Source: Diospyros lotus (taxonomy: Eukaryota; Streptophyta; Magnoliopsida; Ericales; Ebenaceae). From it: DNA of 64,000 nt. Under the pieces are notes generated by a model. It saw only the letters and a program-made list of their open reading frames with translations, did not search any database and was not told the DNA's origin. This document shows positions 1 through 19,550 of this stretch, piece after piece (within the stretch, counting starts at the first letter, position 1; each line of letters begins with the position of its first letter). The position numbers and the translations under genes were made by a program. The DNA is taken from assembly GCF_014633365.1 (NCBI RefSeq), contig NC_068346.1, positions 36,519,191 through 36,583,190 on the forward strand, written 5' to 3'.

Positions 1-224
1 TAGCCGGATTTGCCTTTCCCTTTTATCACCAATAACACGGATTGAAATCACTCCCTAAAATTACTACCATTTAACTTTTGATGAGTAATTTGATTGGAAT
101 GATTATCGATTGATCTGGTTGATAGATTCTGGGAAGAAAGGGCTGGAACCGGAAGAGGAAGAGGATTTGGAGAGCTTGTGGCAAAAACTTCAGTTAGGGT
201 AGGGTTTTGGTGATTATTGGCCAT
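1..224 (-). pseudogene. Ty1/Copia gag N-terminus, partial
   Basis: Read on the minus strand, an ATG at 224-222 opens a frame beginning MANNHQNPTLTEVFATS. It runs through a KLNGSNFREW-like motif typical of the start of plant Copia gag (the 'LNG.NY..W' motif of the UBN2/gag family). An in-frame TGA stands where the family has tryptophan, so the copy is dead. The frame continues out of the left edge of the window. Its 5' LTR and primer site lie at 1536-1800, displaced by a later LTR insertion at 279-1527. The family call is from memory of the motif; the stop is seen directly. Confidence 0.6.
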
Positions 225-540
225 GATTTTTGAGAAAGGAAAAGAACAGCGGAAAGCTTCAGGATTTTCTATTGAGCTTGTTAGAGTATCTCACAGCCTT
301 CCACTCTATTCTCTCAACCCAACCAGCTCCCTAACTAACTCAAGAATATACTGATAACAGAGAACATAAAAGAAACAACACAACCACAGAAAACAACAAG
401 ATTTATCCTGGTTCGGTCTTGAAATCCAAGACCTACATCCAGACTGCTTAGGAGCCACTGAAATCCACTATCTTGAACACCCAAGGATGATTACAACGAG
501 AACTTAATCCCTTCCGCCCATATACATTGAAAGCTATAGG

Positions 541-1168
541 TAGAGATGGCAAACGGGCCGGGCCAAATCAGCCCGCTTAAAAACGGGCCAGCAGATTGCG
601 GGCCCCAGCTCGGCCCTACACGGGCTCGCGAGCCAAACAGGCCCGCCCAATTTTTTTTTGTTTGATACCATTTTTGGCCCAGAGGCAGGTGGCGTGAGCG
701 AGAGAAGGCGAGGGGCGAGATTGAGAGCAAGGGGTGCGGGCGACAAAGGGCGAGCGAGGGCGACTGAGGGGCGAGGGCGAGGGGCGAGGGCGCGGGCGAG
801 CGCGAGAGCGAGGGGCGCGGGCGAGGGCGAGCTAGAGCGAGGGGCGAGGGCGAGCCAGAGCGAGGGGCGCGGGCGAGGGCGAGGGCGAGGTGAGTGCGAG
901 GGCGAGACGAGGGCGAGGGCGAGGGCGACAGAGGGCGAGGCAGAGGGTGAGGGCGAGGGCGAGGGCGAGAGGCGAGGCTAAGGGGGGGGGGGGTTTGTGG
1001 CCGATTAGCGGGCCAGCCCGGCCCGCCACCATTTGGCCCGCCGAGCCAAGTGGGCCGGGCCAAATCGGCCCGGCCTTAAATGGGCCAGCAAAATGCTGGC
1101 CCTAGCCCGGTCTCGGGCCGGGCCTCAACGGGCCAGCTCGTCGGGCCGGGCCCATTTTGCCATCTCTA
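541..1168. mobile_element. Non-autonomous hAT-superfamily element
   Basis: The 628-bp segment begins TAGAGATGGCAAACGGGCC and ends GGGCCCATTTTGCCATCTCTA, forming terminal inverted repeats of about 20 bp. It is flanked on both sides by the same 8 bp, GCTATAGG (533-540 and 1169-1176). An 8-bp target duplication with TAGRGATGGCAA-type ends is diagnostic of hAT transposons. There is no transposase; the middle is a GC-rich minisatellite. The perfect duplication suggests a fairly recent insertion. Confidence 0.93.
680..980. repeat. GAGGGC-type minisatellite
   Basis: A purine-rich, GC-rich array of degenerate GAGGGC/GAGGGGC units runs to a poly-G tract at 981-993. It accounts for the Arg/Gly-rich and Pro/Ser-rich open frames seen on both strands here, which I do not consider genes. 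It lies wholly inside the hAT element. Strand asymmetry (G/A on plus, C/T on minus) could favour G-quadruplex or triplex structure. Confidence 0.9.
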
Positions 1169-1535
1169 GCTATAGGGAAAATAGGGAACACAAGCTAAGA
1201 ACCAGCCACTCCCAACCTCTCGCACTCAATCCCAAATCAAGACAGTAAACCGAAAACAATACTTCACGATTTCTGGCACACTAAGACTCTCTCTCTTACA
1301 AACCTATCCACAACCCCTATTTATAGGATATAGGGGTGGCGGAGCACAAGATATAAAACTAACTAACCGCCTAACAGTATAACTGATTCATAAGGCTGGC
1401 TGCCTTCTTCTAGAAACAGACCTTCTAGAAGAACAATTAATTCTAACGCTAAAACAGGAAATAGAGTATGCAGCAATACAAAGTACATGATTTACATTTT
1501 ATCTAATCTAATACAAATGTTACAACAGAGCCTAA

Positions 1536-1547
1536 GCTCTGATACCA
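1536..1547 (-). other. Retrotransposon primer-binding site (initiator Met tRNA)
   Basis: The minus strand reads TGGTATCAGAGC, the standard plant Copia site complementary to the 3' end of initiator methionine tRNA. It directly abuts the LTR at 1548-1800, as expected for minus-strand priming. Confidence 0.85.
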
Positions 1548-1800
1548 TGAAACAAGCAGAAACTAAAATGCTTGATTGATGAATTCTCGGTAAATATAGC
1601 TGCATATATACACATGAGTCCCTTATCTTATCTCTTATATTTTAGGATAAGATTTGGGATTCTTTATCTCCTAAAGACTAGGAATAAATCAAACTTAAAA
1701 TGCAAATTTCAAACTTAAAATATAAACTTGAAATACAACAATAATCTACAAGGATAATTCCTTTATTTTAACTTTTGAATCTTCCTTATTTCGTCCAACA
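1548..1800 (-). mobile_element. 5' LTR of a minus-strand Copia element
   Basis: On the minus strand this 253-bp segment starts TGTTGGACG and ends GTTTCA, immediately followed by the tRNA-Met primer site. The other side (1801 onward) is gypsy integrase sequence, so the Copia element inserted into an older gypsy element. Gag resumes at 224; the rest of the element lies left of the window, so its target duplication cannot be checked. Confidence 0.75.
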
Positions 1801-2645
1801 AGAACTATTCAAGAGCCTAGGGGTAGGGTTGCATATGTCAATTGCATACCATCCTGTCACAAATGGGCAGATCGAGAGGGTCAACCAGTGCCTAGAATCA
1901 TATTTGAGATGTATGTATTTTGCAAGGCCTAAGAGCTAGGGTAGATGGCTATCTCTAGCACAGTGGTGGTATAACACAAGCTACCACAGCTCAATCAAGA
2001 AAAGCCCATTTGAAGCACTGTTTGGGTTTAAGATCCCTGCATTACTAGCAGTAATAGACTGCCAGAAAGCACAAACCATTGTAGGGAAGTACTTAAAAAG
2101 TCGGCGGGAGATGCTAACTCTACTCAAGAAAGAATTGACTACAGCTAGAAATAGAATGAAACAAACTGCTGATCATAGGAGGAGTGACCAGAGTTTCAAT
2201 GTAGGAGACCGGGTCTTTCTGAAGGTTAAGAGATTCCTGCAGCATACGTTTTCTGCAACACCCCCATCCAAGCTAAGCCTAAAATATTTTGGACCTTATC
2301 TTATAACTGAAAGGGTGGGCAAAGTGGCCTACAAGCTACAGTTGCCTAAGGGATTTGAGAGCCACCTTGTGTTCCATGTGTCCCTCCTAAAGAAGTCTAT
2401 GGAACCTAATGCTACTGTCAGCCCTGATTTGTTGCTAGTGGATGAAGATGTGGAAGTAGACGTGGAATCGAAGCTATCATAGATAGAAGGGTCATTCATC
2501 AGGGGCCCCTACCCCTCATTCAAGTTTTGGTCCAGTGGTCTCACTTGCACTCAAAGAATTCCACTTGGGAATACCTCCCACAACTATTGAAACAGTTTTC
2601 ATAGGCTACTCAACTACTTACCTTCCTTGGGGACAAAGAAGATTC
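1801..2645 (+). pseudogene. Ty3/gypsy integrase C-terminal region, degenerate
   Basis: Translation gives integrase core motifs (YHPVTNGQIERVNQCLE, WYNTSYHSSIKKSPFEALFG) followed by an open stretch at 2111-2482. That stretch carries the GDRVFLKVKRF and KYFGPYLITERVGKVAYKLQLP motifs typical of the plant gypsy integrase tail, then a chromodomain-like end (VLVQWSHL). Stop codons interrupt it (for example after ARPKS near 1938). Protease, RT and RNase H lie outside the window or are lost. A polypurine tract and LTR follow directly. Confidence 0.85.
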
Positions 2646-2659
2646 TAAGGGGAGGGGAT

Positions 2660-2933
2660 TGTCACGAGCCTGAGGACATTATTGTAATAAATCCTGTGGA
2701 GGCTGTAGCATGTGTACTTAGCGGTCACCGCTTGAGTTGATTGTACCTATTTGGTTATGCCTAATGAGTCGAGGGTGTTAGCCTATAAAAGGCATTGTAA
2801 AGAGGATGGGAACTATCAATCAAAGTATTCGGTTCTTTCCCTCTCTTCTCTCTCTTCTTTCAAATTCTCCCTCCAATTCTCTTTGATCTATGACTTTCTA
2901 GAATTGTCCAAGCCTCTGATCCGAGGCTTGACA
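2660..2933 (+). mobile_element. 3' LTR of the Ty3/gypsy element, with polypurine tract
   Basis: A polypurine tract (AAGGGGAGGGGA, about 2647-2658) is followed by TGTCACGAGCC. The proposed LTR ends GAGGCTTGACA, which mirrors its start (TGTCACGAGCC / GGCTTGACA inverted). A TATA-like CTATAAAAGGC lies near 2782-2792. The right border is inferred from the short inverted repeat. The LTR ends only about 360 bp before the first secure RecQ exon and may have displaced the helicase promoter or first exons. Confidence 0.65.
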
Positions 2934-3290
2934 CCATTGAGCCCCAACATCCCAAATACCCATGGTGCAAATGACCTGAATTTTTTATGCCCAGCCTTGT
3001 CTCCTTGCATAGGCATAGTCAGGAGTTAGGAAATTCCAGTTAAGAAATTTCTATGGAAGACTGGTTCTACCACAAGTGGTTCTGCCCCGCAAACTTTCTC
3101 TGCATGGTGAGATATTTGGAGTTACCTCTTGTTGCTCAATAATATTACTTTTCTGGATCAATTACTTAAAATTTGACTTGTTTATCTTGGATGAGTTATA
3201 TTTTGGCTTACAATTTAGATAAAGATCATTGTTTATATTGCTGGTTTTGTGGTTTTTTGTCTGGTATTGATTTGGATTACCTTTTGGCAG

Positions 3291-13160
<9,870 letters not shown>

Positions 13161-14500
13161 AATTGATCCAAGTTACAGTCAAAGGTTCTGTATTCTTGTT
13201 AAGTTATCGATCATGTGTTTTCTCCTTCCTGTTCCATTAGTTTTCTTGACATTCTCTGCTTCTGTTTCCTCTCTCTTCTTGGAACATTGATTCTGCATCT
13301 TCATTGCCTCCAATTATCCAAGCGACTAACCTAAGTTCACTCTTTACAATTTGTCCTAGATTTTGTGAATAGGTAAGTTGAATAGATGATGACGATGGAG
13401 AACGGATACATAAGATATTGAAATTATTTTAAATTTAGTATGAATGACGAAAGATAACGGTTTAAATAGAACTAAATTGATTTTTGAATTAGATCAAATT
13501 TGATTGGATTATGGTTAAAATTTTTAGGAATCTTAGATTAAAAACTAGATCGATAAATGTTGAGATTAGATTGGGTTATAATATATATGTTTTTTTATAT
13601 TTTTAATTTTGAAATATAAAATATATATATATCATCCAAACAAAAATTCTTACAAAAAATTTAAATAAGAATTAACATTCACTGATCAACTTAATGCAAA
13701 AATCTAAAGTTAACTAACATTTAACTCTATAAAATGAATTAAACAATCACTAAATTTAATATTAGTTTAATATCAAATTTCAAAAAGTAATAACAAAATA
13801 TAACATTTAATATTTTTTAATACTTTTAAAATATAACATTTAATTTAATAACATTAGTTTAATCAATTTTTATTCTTGAATCGATCTCAAATTTAAGACC
13901 AATTAGCGCTTTTGACCTGACCAAAGATAAGACCAACTAATTTGGACTAAAAGCTGAAAACATTTCAAGAAAAAATGTTTTTATCTTACTTCTTCTTTCT
14001 ATTTTTATTATTTTAAAATCAAATAATAATTACTCTTTATTCTTTTTACTTATATATATAATATATTTTATTTTTATATTCTACTTTTTTTACAAAAACC
14101 AAATTTATTTTTTTTTACTAATTTGTTTTGCATTCCCGACCCCTCAAATTCATCCGATGTCCTCAAAGCCCTTTTTCTCTAAAAAAGTGTTTGGCTTAGT
14201 AATTTGATTGTTTATAATTTATTAATAAAGCTTAAACGTTGTATAATTTATTTAGTTACATGTTTGTTAAAAATTTTATTTATATTATTTAATAACATAT
14301 TTATTTTAATATTTTTGATAAATTTTAATAATTTATTAATTTTTTTTAAATTAAATACATAATTATATAAATAATAATTTAAAATATATTTATCTAAATA
14401 AATTATCAATTTAATCTTTAACCAATTTTAAAGTTTTACATAACTTTTAAATGCAAAGGCTTAAAAAAGGGTAAGCCAAACACCCTCTAAAGCATATTTA
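13161..14500. other. AT-rich intergenic region after RecQ
   Basis: About the first 200 bp probably hold the RecQ 3' UTR (T-rich, with TTGTGAATAG-type sequence near 13360). The rest is very AT-rich with TATATA and poly-A/T runs (13580-13640, 14040-14120, 14220-14400). I see no open frame, RNA gene or bordered transposon. Confidence 0.6.
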
Positions 14501-15824
14501 TGCGGGATGAGTTTTGGAGCTTAGGGTTTGCAGAACCAATGGAAGCTTCGGCAACTACTACAGGGTCGCCCTCAAGACGATCCATTCTCCGATACTTCTA
14601 CTGCGACTGCCTCAGGCGCTCTTGCCGCTGTTTCTGTTGCTGCTATTTCTGATCTCCTGCTTCCGATTAAATCAGGTATAGGCCTTGGTTTCGTACGGGT
14701 TTGATCCACTCCCAGTTCATTCTCTCTCACAGGGACTTCCGGCGGCTGTTGATGGAACAGAATTCGAAGCATCACCAGGACGCCCGCGAGAGCGGTGTTG
14801 AGGAGTTTGGAATTCTCGGGAAGTCTACGTGCGTGAACAGGCGTAGCGACGGCGAGTACTCGTCAGCGGCTTCTTCACCCTCGGAACGGGTTGTGGTCGA
14901 GCCGAAGTGCCTCGATGCCCAGTGGAGCGCGATTAGGGCTTGGGGGAATCAACCACTTTGTGTGACGGACACTGATGCTTGCGGGATCATGGGAAAGGAG
15001 AAGCAGAGGCAATTCAAAGTGATTGAATTGATGGTAATGAGTACATAGACGAGATTGAAACACTGTATTGTGACCGTTCCTTGGCCGCTTTTAGGCTAGA
15101 TGTGGAAAGTTTCGGGGGGGTAAATCTATCTGTTTGTGGATTACCTTTAGTATAGTTTGTGCTATCTCACGGTTATGAGTGTGTGGTGTGGTTTTGTTAC
15201 TATATGTGGACTATTGAGGATCATATGTAGTTATGTGAAATTTGTAGATAAGCTGCATGTCTTTGGGATAATTTTTCTTTCATGGTATTTGCTTATTTTC
15301 TGTTAAGATGGATTAAGTACAGCTGTTATGTGGAATTTAGTTGGATAAATTTGTCATAGTTCTGTCCTGTTGAAGGGAGGAGTCTTCTTATTTTGATTTA
15401 TTTTAGTAAATATTTTTCAAAAGGAACACATTTGACTAATTTTTGTTAATCATAAAATTTTGGCTTCTTTATTTTAATAGTTAGCTATGCATGCATGTGG
15501 TGTATCACAATATTCTGTTTTTTTAAACATTTTTGTGTTGATTAAATACATTTGTTGCAGAGAACTTCTTTATGACCCCTAGCATGAAATTTATTGGGTA
15601 CCCTTTGCCCAGTGGGGATAGGGATGGGATCATGGGAGGTTAACAAACTACCCATAGGGGACGGGGGCAGGGATCTGTCCCCTAGACAAAACCGCCCCAT
15701 TGCCATCCTAGGACTATGCCCTTCTGATTACTATGACATTACTACTGCAACAACTCATAAAGTCTTCGAGGTCACAGGGGAGATATTATTTTTTTTTTTA
15801 TAGAAAAGGAATGAAGGAAATCTT

Positions 15825-16206
15825 TGTCACATGCCAAGGTAGCTATTGTAATTTTGTCTTTTATTTTCTGTTATGGATATTTGTTCAGTAGCTAGAGGCA
15901 GCTATAATTTTGTGTACTACACATGGGTGCATGTGCTTGGCTGTGAGGGTATATATTAAGCCACAGCTGTAGGATGGAGGCAGGTTGAGAAATGAATTAA
16001 ATATTCTGTGTTATTTCTCTTACTTTCTGTTAGTTATCTCTCTTACTTTCTGTTATCTTCTCTCCCTTTCTCTCGAATATTCTTCATTCTTCTTCTTGCT
16101 GTATCTCTCCCTTTCATCTAATCTCTCTCTCCAAATTCTTCTATTAATCTTCTATTAATCTTCCCAATTCCTTTTACATACCCTAGCTCAACCCTAGGGT
16201 GTGACA
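15825..16206 (+). repeat. 5' LTR of the gag-only retrotransposon
   Basis: 382 bp, TG...CA ends. A TATA-like GGGTATATATTAAG lies near 15948-15961. It holds a short internal duplication (TCTCTTACTTTCTGTTA, twice near 16017-16050) that the 3' copy lacks. Confidence 0.9.
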
Positions 16207-16329
16207 TTTGGTATCAGAGCTGGCTTTTTGGCCACTTGTACGCCACTGAGAGCTGGCCACCCTGATTGGAAAGAGATTTCGACCCATACAGGTGAGGCGA
16301 TTCTAATCAAGGCAACTAGAAGGTTTGAT

Positions 16330-17520
16330 GATGGCAAAGGGGACGAGGATGAAGCAGTTTGAGACATGCTTGGACGCTCTGGAGTAGGGGATCCAACAAC
16401 ACCAAGAACAACTCGATGATAAAATGGACATGATGGACGTTGGCCTTTGGCAAACCTAGGAGGAGTTGGATTGAACTAGAGCAGAGGGTGCGACCACATT
16501 GGAGGAAGTCGCCAACCTTCGAGGGGACATCCGAAGCCTTCGGGGAGAAGTCATTGGAATCGGACAACAGTTGAGCACCGTGTTGAGCTTGTTCTCACGA
16601 TTGCCAAATGCTGGCCTTTTGGTGGACTTTTCTCCATGACCGATAACAACCCCAATCTTGACTAGAGTGAGGGACAAGCCCTAGGTCACCAACCTAATGG
16701 GCCTGGAGGAGTGGCTAGAGAATTATCAATGAGGACTCCCTGCAACCTCGAACCATACCCCGATGCTGAAGTTAGAAATTTTGGCATTTGAAGGGAGCAA
16801 GCTGTGCTGGTGGGTTCGACGTTGTGAGCGATTCTTCCATCACTACTAAGTGGAAGAAGGCCAGGAGATGAATCTGGTTGTTGCTTACTTGAATGACGTA
16901 GCGGACTCGTCGTTCCAAGACTGGAGTGGCAGGAGGACTGTTCTGATTTGGGAAGAGTTCCTAGCAGATTTCTCTGTCTGCCTTGGGGAGAGAACCATGA
17001 CTGACGTAGAGGAGGAATTTAACAAGCTAAGGTAGGTTGGGTCAATAGAAGAGTATCAAACTAGGTTTGAGGAGCTTAAATCATTAGTGGTCATATTTTA
17101 TCCGACCTTGAATGAGGCATATTTTGTGTCTAGTTTCGTAAGTGGGTTGAATGACGAATTAAGACCAATTGTGAAGATGATGTAGCCGGTAATAGTGCAA
17201 CAGATAGTGGAGAAGGCGAGAATGTAAGAGCTTCCATTGGAGGCTATTTTTAAAAAACACGGAACTGTAACAGAAGGTTATCCTTGGAGTAGTTAGGAGG
17301 TGGGAGAAAATGCTTGGATGACAGACTTAGATCGGACTTGGGGAAAAGAGCAACCTAATGTAGCCAAACCTCCCTATTATGGAGTCAAGGAGAAGAATCA
17401 GATTATGCTTTAAATGCGGGGAAAAATTCAATCCGAGCCACCAATGTAGAAGACAGTTGCTGCATATGGAAGGTTTAGAGGAAGACAATGAAGTAGGAGA
17501 GCCATCTGGAGTTGGATAAA
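16330..17520 (+). pseudogene. Retrotransposon gag with CCHC zinc knuckle, degenerate
   Basis: Capsid-type gag, which would package element RNA. The translation carries LKLEILAFEGSKLCWWVRR, WEEFLADFSVCLGE and SIEEYQTRFEELKSLV, the pattern of plant gypsy gag, and later CFKCGEKFNPSHQC, a CX2CX4HX4C knuckle (about 17408-17450). Many in-frame TAG/TGA codons (for example near 16387, 16461, 16732, 17033) show it is dead. The longest open part is 16850-17035. Confidence 0.85.
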
Positions 17521-17582
17521 TGAACAATGGATCGACGGTAATAAGTTTCTTGGGGATAAGAAACATTTCAAGGGGGAAAATT

Positions 17583-18299
17583 TGTCACATGCCAAGGGTA
17601 ACTATTGTAATTTTGTCTTTTATTTTCTGTTATGGATATTTCTCCAGTAGCTAGAGGCAGTTATAATTTTGTGTACTGCACATGGGTGCATGTGCGTGGC
17701 TGTGAGGGTATATATTAAACCACAGCTATAGGATGGAGGTAGGTTGAGAAATAAATTGAATATTCATCATCCTTCTGTTATGGTCCACTGTAAAGTATGA
17801 GACTTGTCCTACATTGGAAGTTTAGGCTCTTGGTGTGCGGTTTATAACCTTTTGGGCACTTTCCCCTTAGCAACTAGTTTTTGAGAGTGAGTTCTACCCG
17901 AGGTTTGTAACAATGGTATTAGAGCTGGTCCCATGGCTCCCAGTGCAAGCGAGCGGAGACGGAGGTGACGCCGGCATTGCAGTGTTCGCCTGGGACTAAC
18001 AGTGGCTAGTGCACAGCTTGCCGTCGTGGGCGTCGAGCTGCGGAACGTGGTGGTATGTTATGGTCCACTGTAAGGTATGAGACTTGTTCCACATTGGAAG
18101 TTCAGGCTTCTGGTGTGGGGTTTATAACCTCTTGGTCATTCTTCCCTTAACAACTAGTTTTTGATGGTGAGTTCTACCCGAAGATTGTAACACCTTCTTC
18201 TTGTTGTATCTCTCCCTCCAATCTGATCTCTCCTTTCAAATTCTTCTCTTCACCTTCCCATTTCCTTTTCCATACCTAGCTCAACCCTAGGGTGTGACA
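17583..18299 (+). repeat. 3' LTR of the gag-only retrotransposon, enlarged by a TRIM
   Basis: Same ends as the 5' LTR. Its 717 bp include a 417-bp TRIM plus its 5-bp duplication; without these it is about 295 bp. Confidence 0.9.
17776..18192 (+). mobile_element. TRIM (terminal-repeat retrotransposon in miniature)
   Basis: Two 137-bp LTRs (17776-17912 and 18056-18192) start TGTTATGGTCCACTGTAA and end TTGTAACA. The first is followed by TGGTATTAGAGC (17914-17925), a one-base variant of the tRNA-Met primer site. The interior is about 143 bp with no coding capacity. Both sides carry CCTTC (17771-17775, 18193-18197), a perfect 5-bp target duplication. It is nested in the 3' LTR of the host element and is therefore younger. 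Confidence 0.95.
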
Positions 18300-18454
18300 A
18301 TCTTTTAAGTCAAGGTGATGGTAGTGACAAATATGATTTAGGGAGAAACTTGACTGTTTTTCCAGCCATGCAAGGAGGCCGAGGTCCTCATAATAATAAT
18401 GATATTGCAGATTTTGCTATATAGCCTTGAAACAAGTGCTACAACTGAGTACAA

Positions 18455-18636
18455 GCCTATATGCAACAGATGAAGAAAAATTCACAGGCTCTAGAATCTG
18501 CTTTATATTGCAGACTAGTAACAGGAGGCACTGACAACCATTATGGCCTATAGGCAACAGATGATGACAAATTCTCAGGCTCTAGAATCTGCCTTATATT
18601 GCAGACTGGTAACAGGAGGCACTGACAACCATTTGT
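18455..18636 (+). repeat. 91-bp tandem duplication inside the SHMT pseudogene
   Basis: Units 18455-18545 and 18546-18636 both start GCCTATA and both encode NSQALESALYCRLVTGGTDNH with a handful of substitutions. 91 is not a multiple of three, so the duplication itself shifts the frame; it also duplicates the conserved VTGGTDNH motif. Confidence 0.9.
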
Positions 18637-19009
18637 TACTTTGGGATTGGTGGAATCTTGGACTAACAGGTATTTTGTGTTCTCCTTCATCTTCATCTTT
18701 GCTATTTGCTGCTTGGAATAGTTAGTTTGCATGATTTAGATATCATGATCCAACTATAACTCACTGGATAAGTCAAACTATCTGAATGACCAGTGGTCTT
18801 GAAGCGATTCATGTAATTTAAAAAATAAGTTACTTGCGGAGGCATTGTTTGGTGCAATAAAATGTTGATATCAAGTCCGTCTCTCACCTGGTTGCTGTTG
18901 CTTGAAAAGAAGTTCATTAGTGGAAAGGAAACCATTATGTTTAGGAGCTCTTTTGATAACTCAAACAATGCTTATAATTGCCAATTTCTCACACTCCTCA
19001 CCTGAAATC

Positions 19010-19550
19010 AAACCAAAACAACCGAAATAAAAGACTGAAATTAAAAGAACAGAATTAAAGGAATGAAAACCAGAGAAAGAAACAACCAAACCACAAGAAG
19101 AGACAAGCGATGTATCCTGGTTTGGATTGCAATGGTTGCAACCCTACATCCAGCGTCCAAACACCCACCAAGAGTAGCCTTCTTTATTACCAAGAATGAT
19201 CAGTACAACATCATGAGTAATTTCTCCTATTCCTGAGTATATCCAACACTCATTCCCCAAGATTACAAAACTATCTTGCTACTAGCCTTTCTCTCAGAAT
19301 GAATATCCACTCGTTACAATAGAATGAGAAAATCACACTTACCTGGCTACCCCTTTCTCTCTATTTATAGAATAGGGCAAACATTCCAATGAAGATTTTA
19401 GATAATTACAGTTTAACCCCATAACTTTTGCTAATTTCACATGGGATGCAATTTCCTATCTAAATCACTTATGTGCACTGCCTTCACCGATCTTCTAAAA
19501 CTGATTTTATCCTATTCTCAGAGACAACAACATAACAGAAACTAAAATCA
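19010..19550 (-). mobile_element. Copia-like LTR fragment related to the LTR at 279-1527
   Basis: The order of features matches the LTR at the left end of the window: an A-rich leader with GAGAAAGAAACAACC, then TATCCTGGTTTGG, then CCCTACATCCAGCGTCC, and later CTCTATTTATAGAATAGGG (a minus-strand TATA region) and a right end at ATAACA. I could not find matching target duplications, so the borders are approximate. It lies in an intron-like part of the SHMT pseudogene. Confidence 0.5.

Larger units (their letters stand above)
279..1527 (-). mobile_element. Solo LTR (Copia-like) interrupted by a hAT element
   Basis: The segment starts TGTTAGAGTATC and ends GTTACAACA, giving the TG...CA ends of an LTR. 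It is flanked by GAGCT (274-278) and GAGCC (1528-1532), a 5-bp target duplication with one mismatch. On the minus strand it contains a TATA-like CCTATAAATAG (around 1318-1330) and the 'TATCCTGGTTCGG ... CCTACATCCAG' sequence, read here on plus, that recurs at 19010-19550. It separates the primer-binding site at 1536-1547 from the gag start at 224, so it landed inside that older Copia element. Without the hAT insert it would be about 605 bp. No second LTR is visible, so a solo LTR is the simplest reading. Confidence 0.6.
15825..18299 (+). mobile_element. Gag-only Ty3/gypsy-type LTR retrotransposon (LARD-like)
   Basis: Two LTRs start TGTCACATGCCAAGG and end CCTAGGGTGTGACA: 15825-16206 and 17583-18299. 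The element is flanked by the 5-bp duplication ATCTT (15820-15824 and 18300-18304). A tRNA-Met primer site TGGTATCAGAGC lies at 16209-16220 and a polypurine tract AAGGGGGAAAA at 17570-17580. Between them are only gag and a zinc knuckle, with no protease, RT or integrase. It would need enzymes from elsewhere to move. It sits in the SHMT pseudogene. Confidence 0.95.

Noticed and set aside
491..1248. Several 60-190 codon open frames on both strands, rich in Arg/Gly or Pro/Ser
   Set aside because: They arise from the GAGGGC minisatellite in a hAT element; composition is repetitive and no domain is present.
15590..15720. A GGGGACGGGG-rich stretch resembling hAT subterminal sequence (CATTGCCATCCTAGG)
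   Set aside because: One end looks hAT-like but I found no matching second end or 8-bp duplication.
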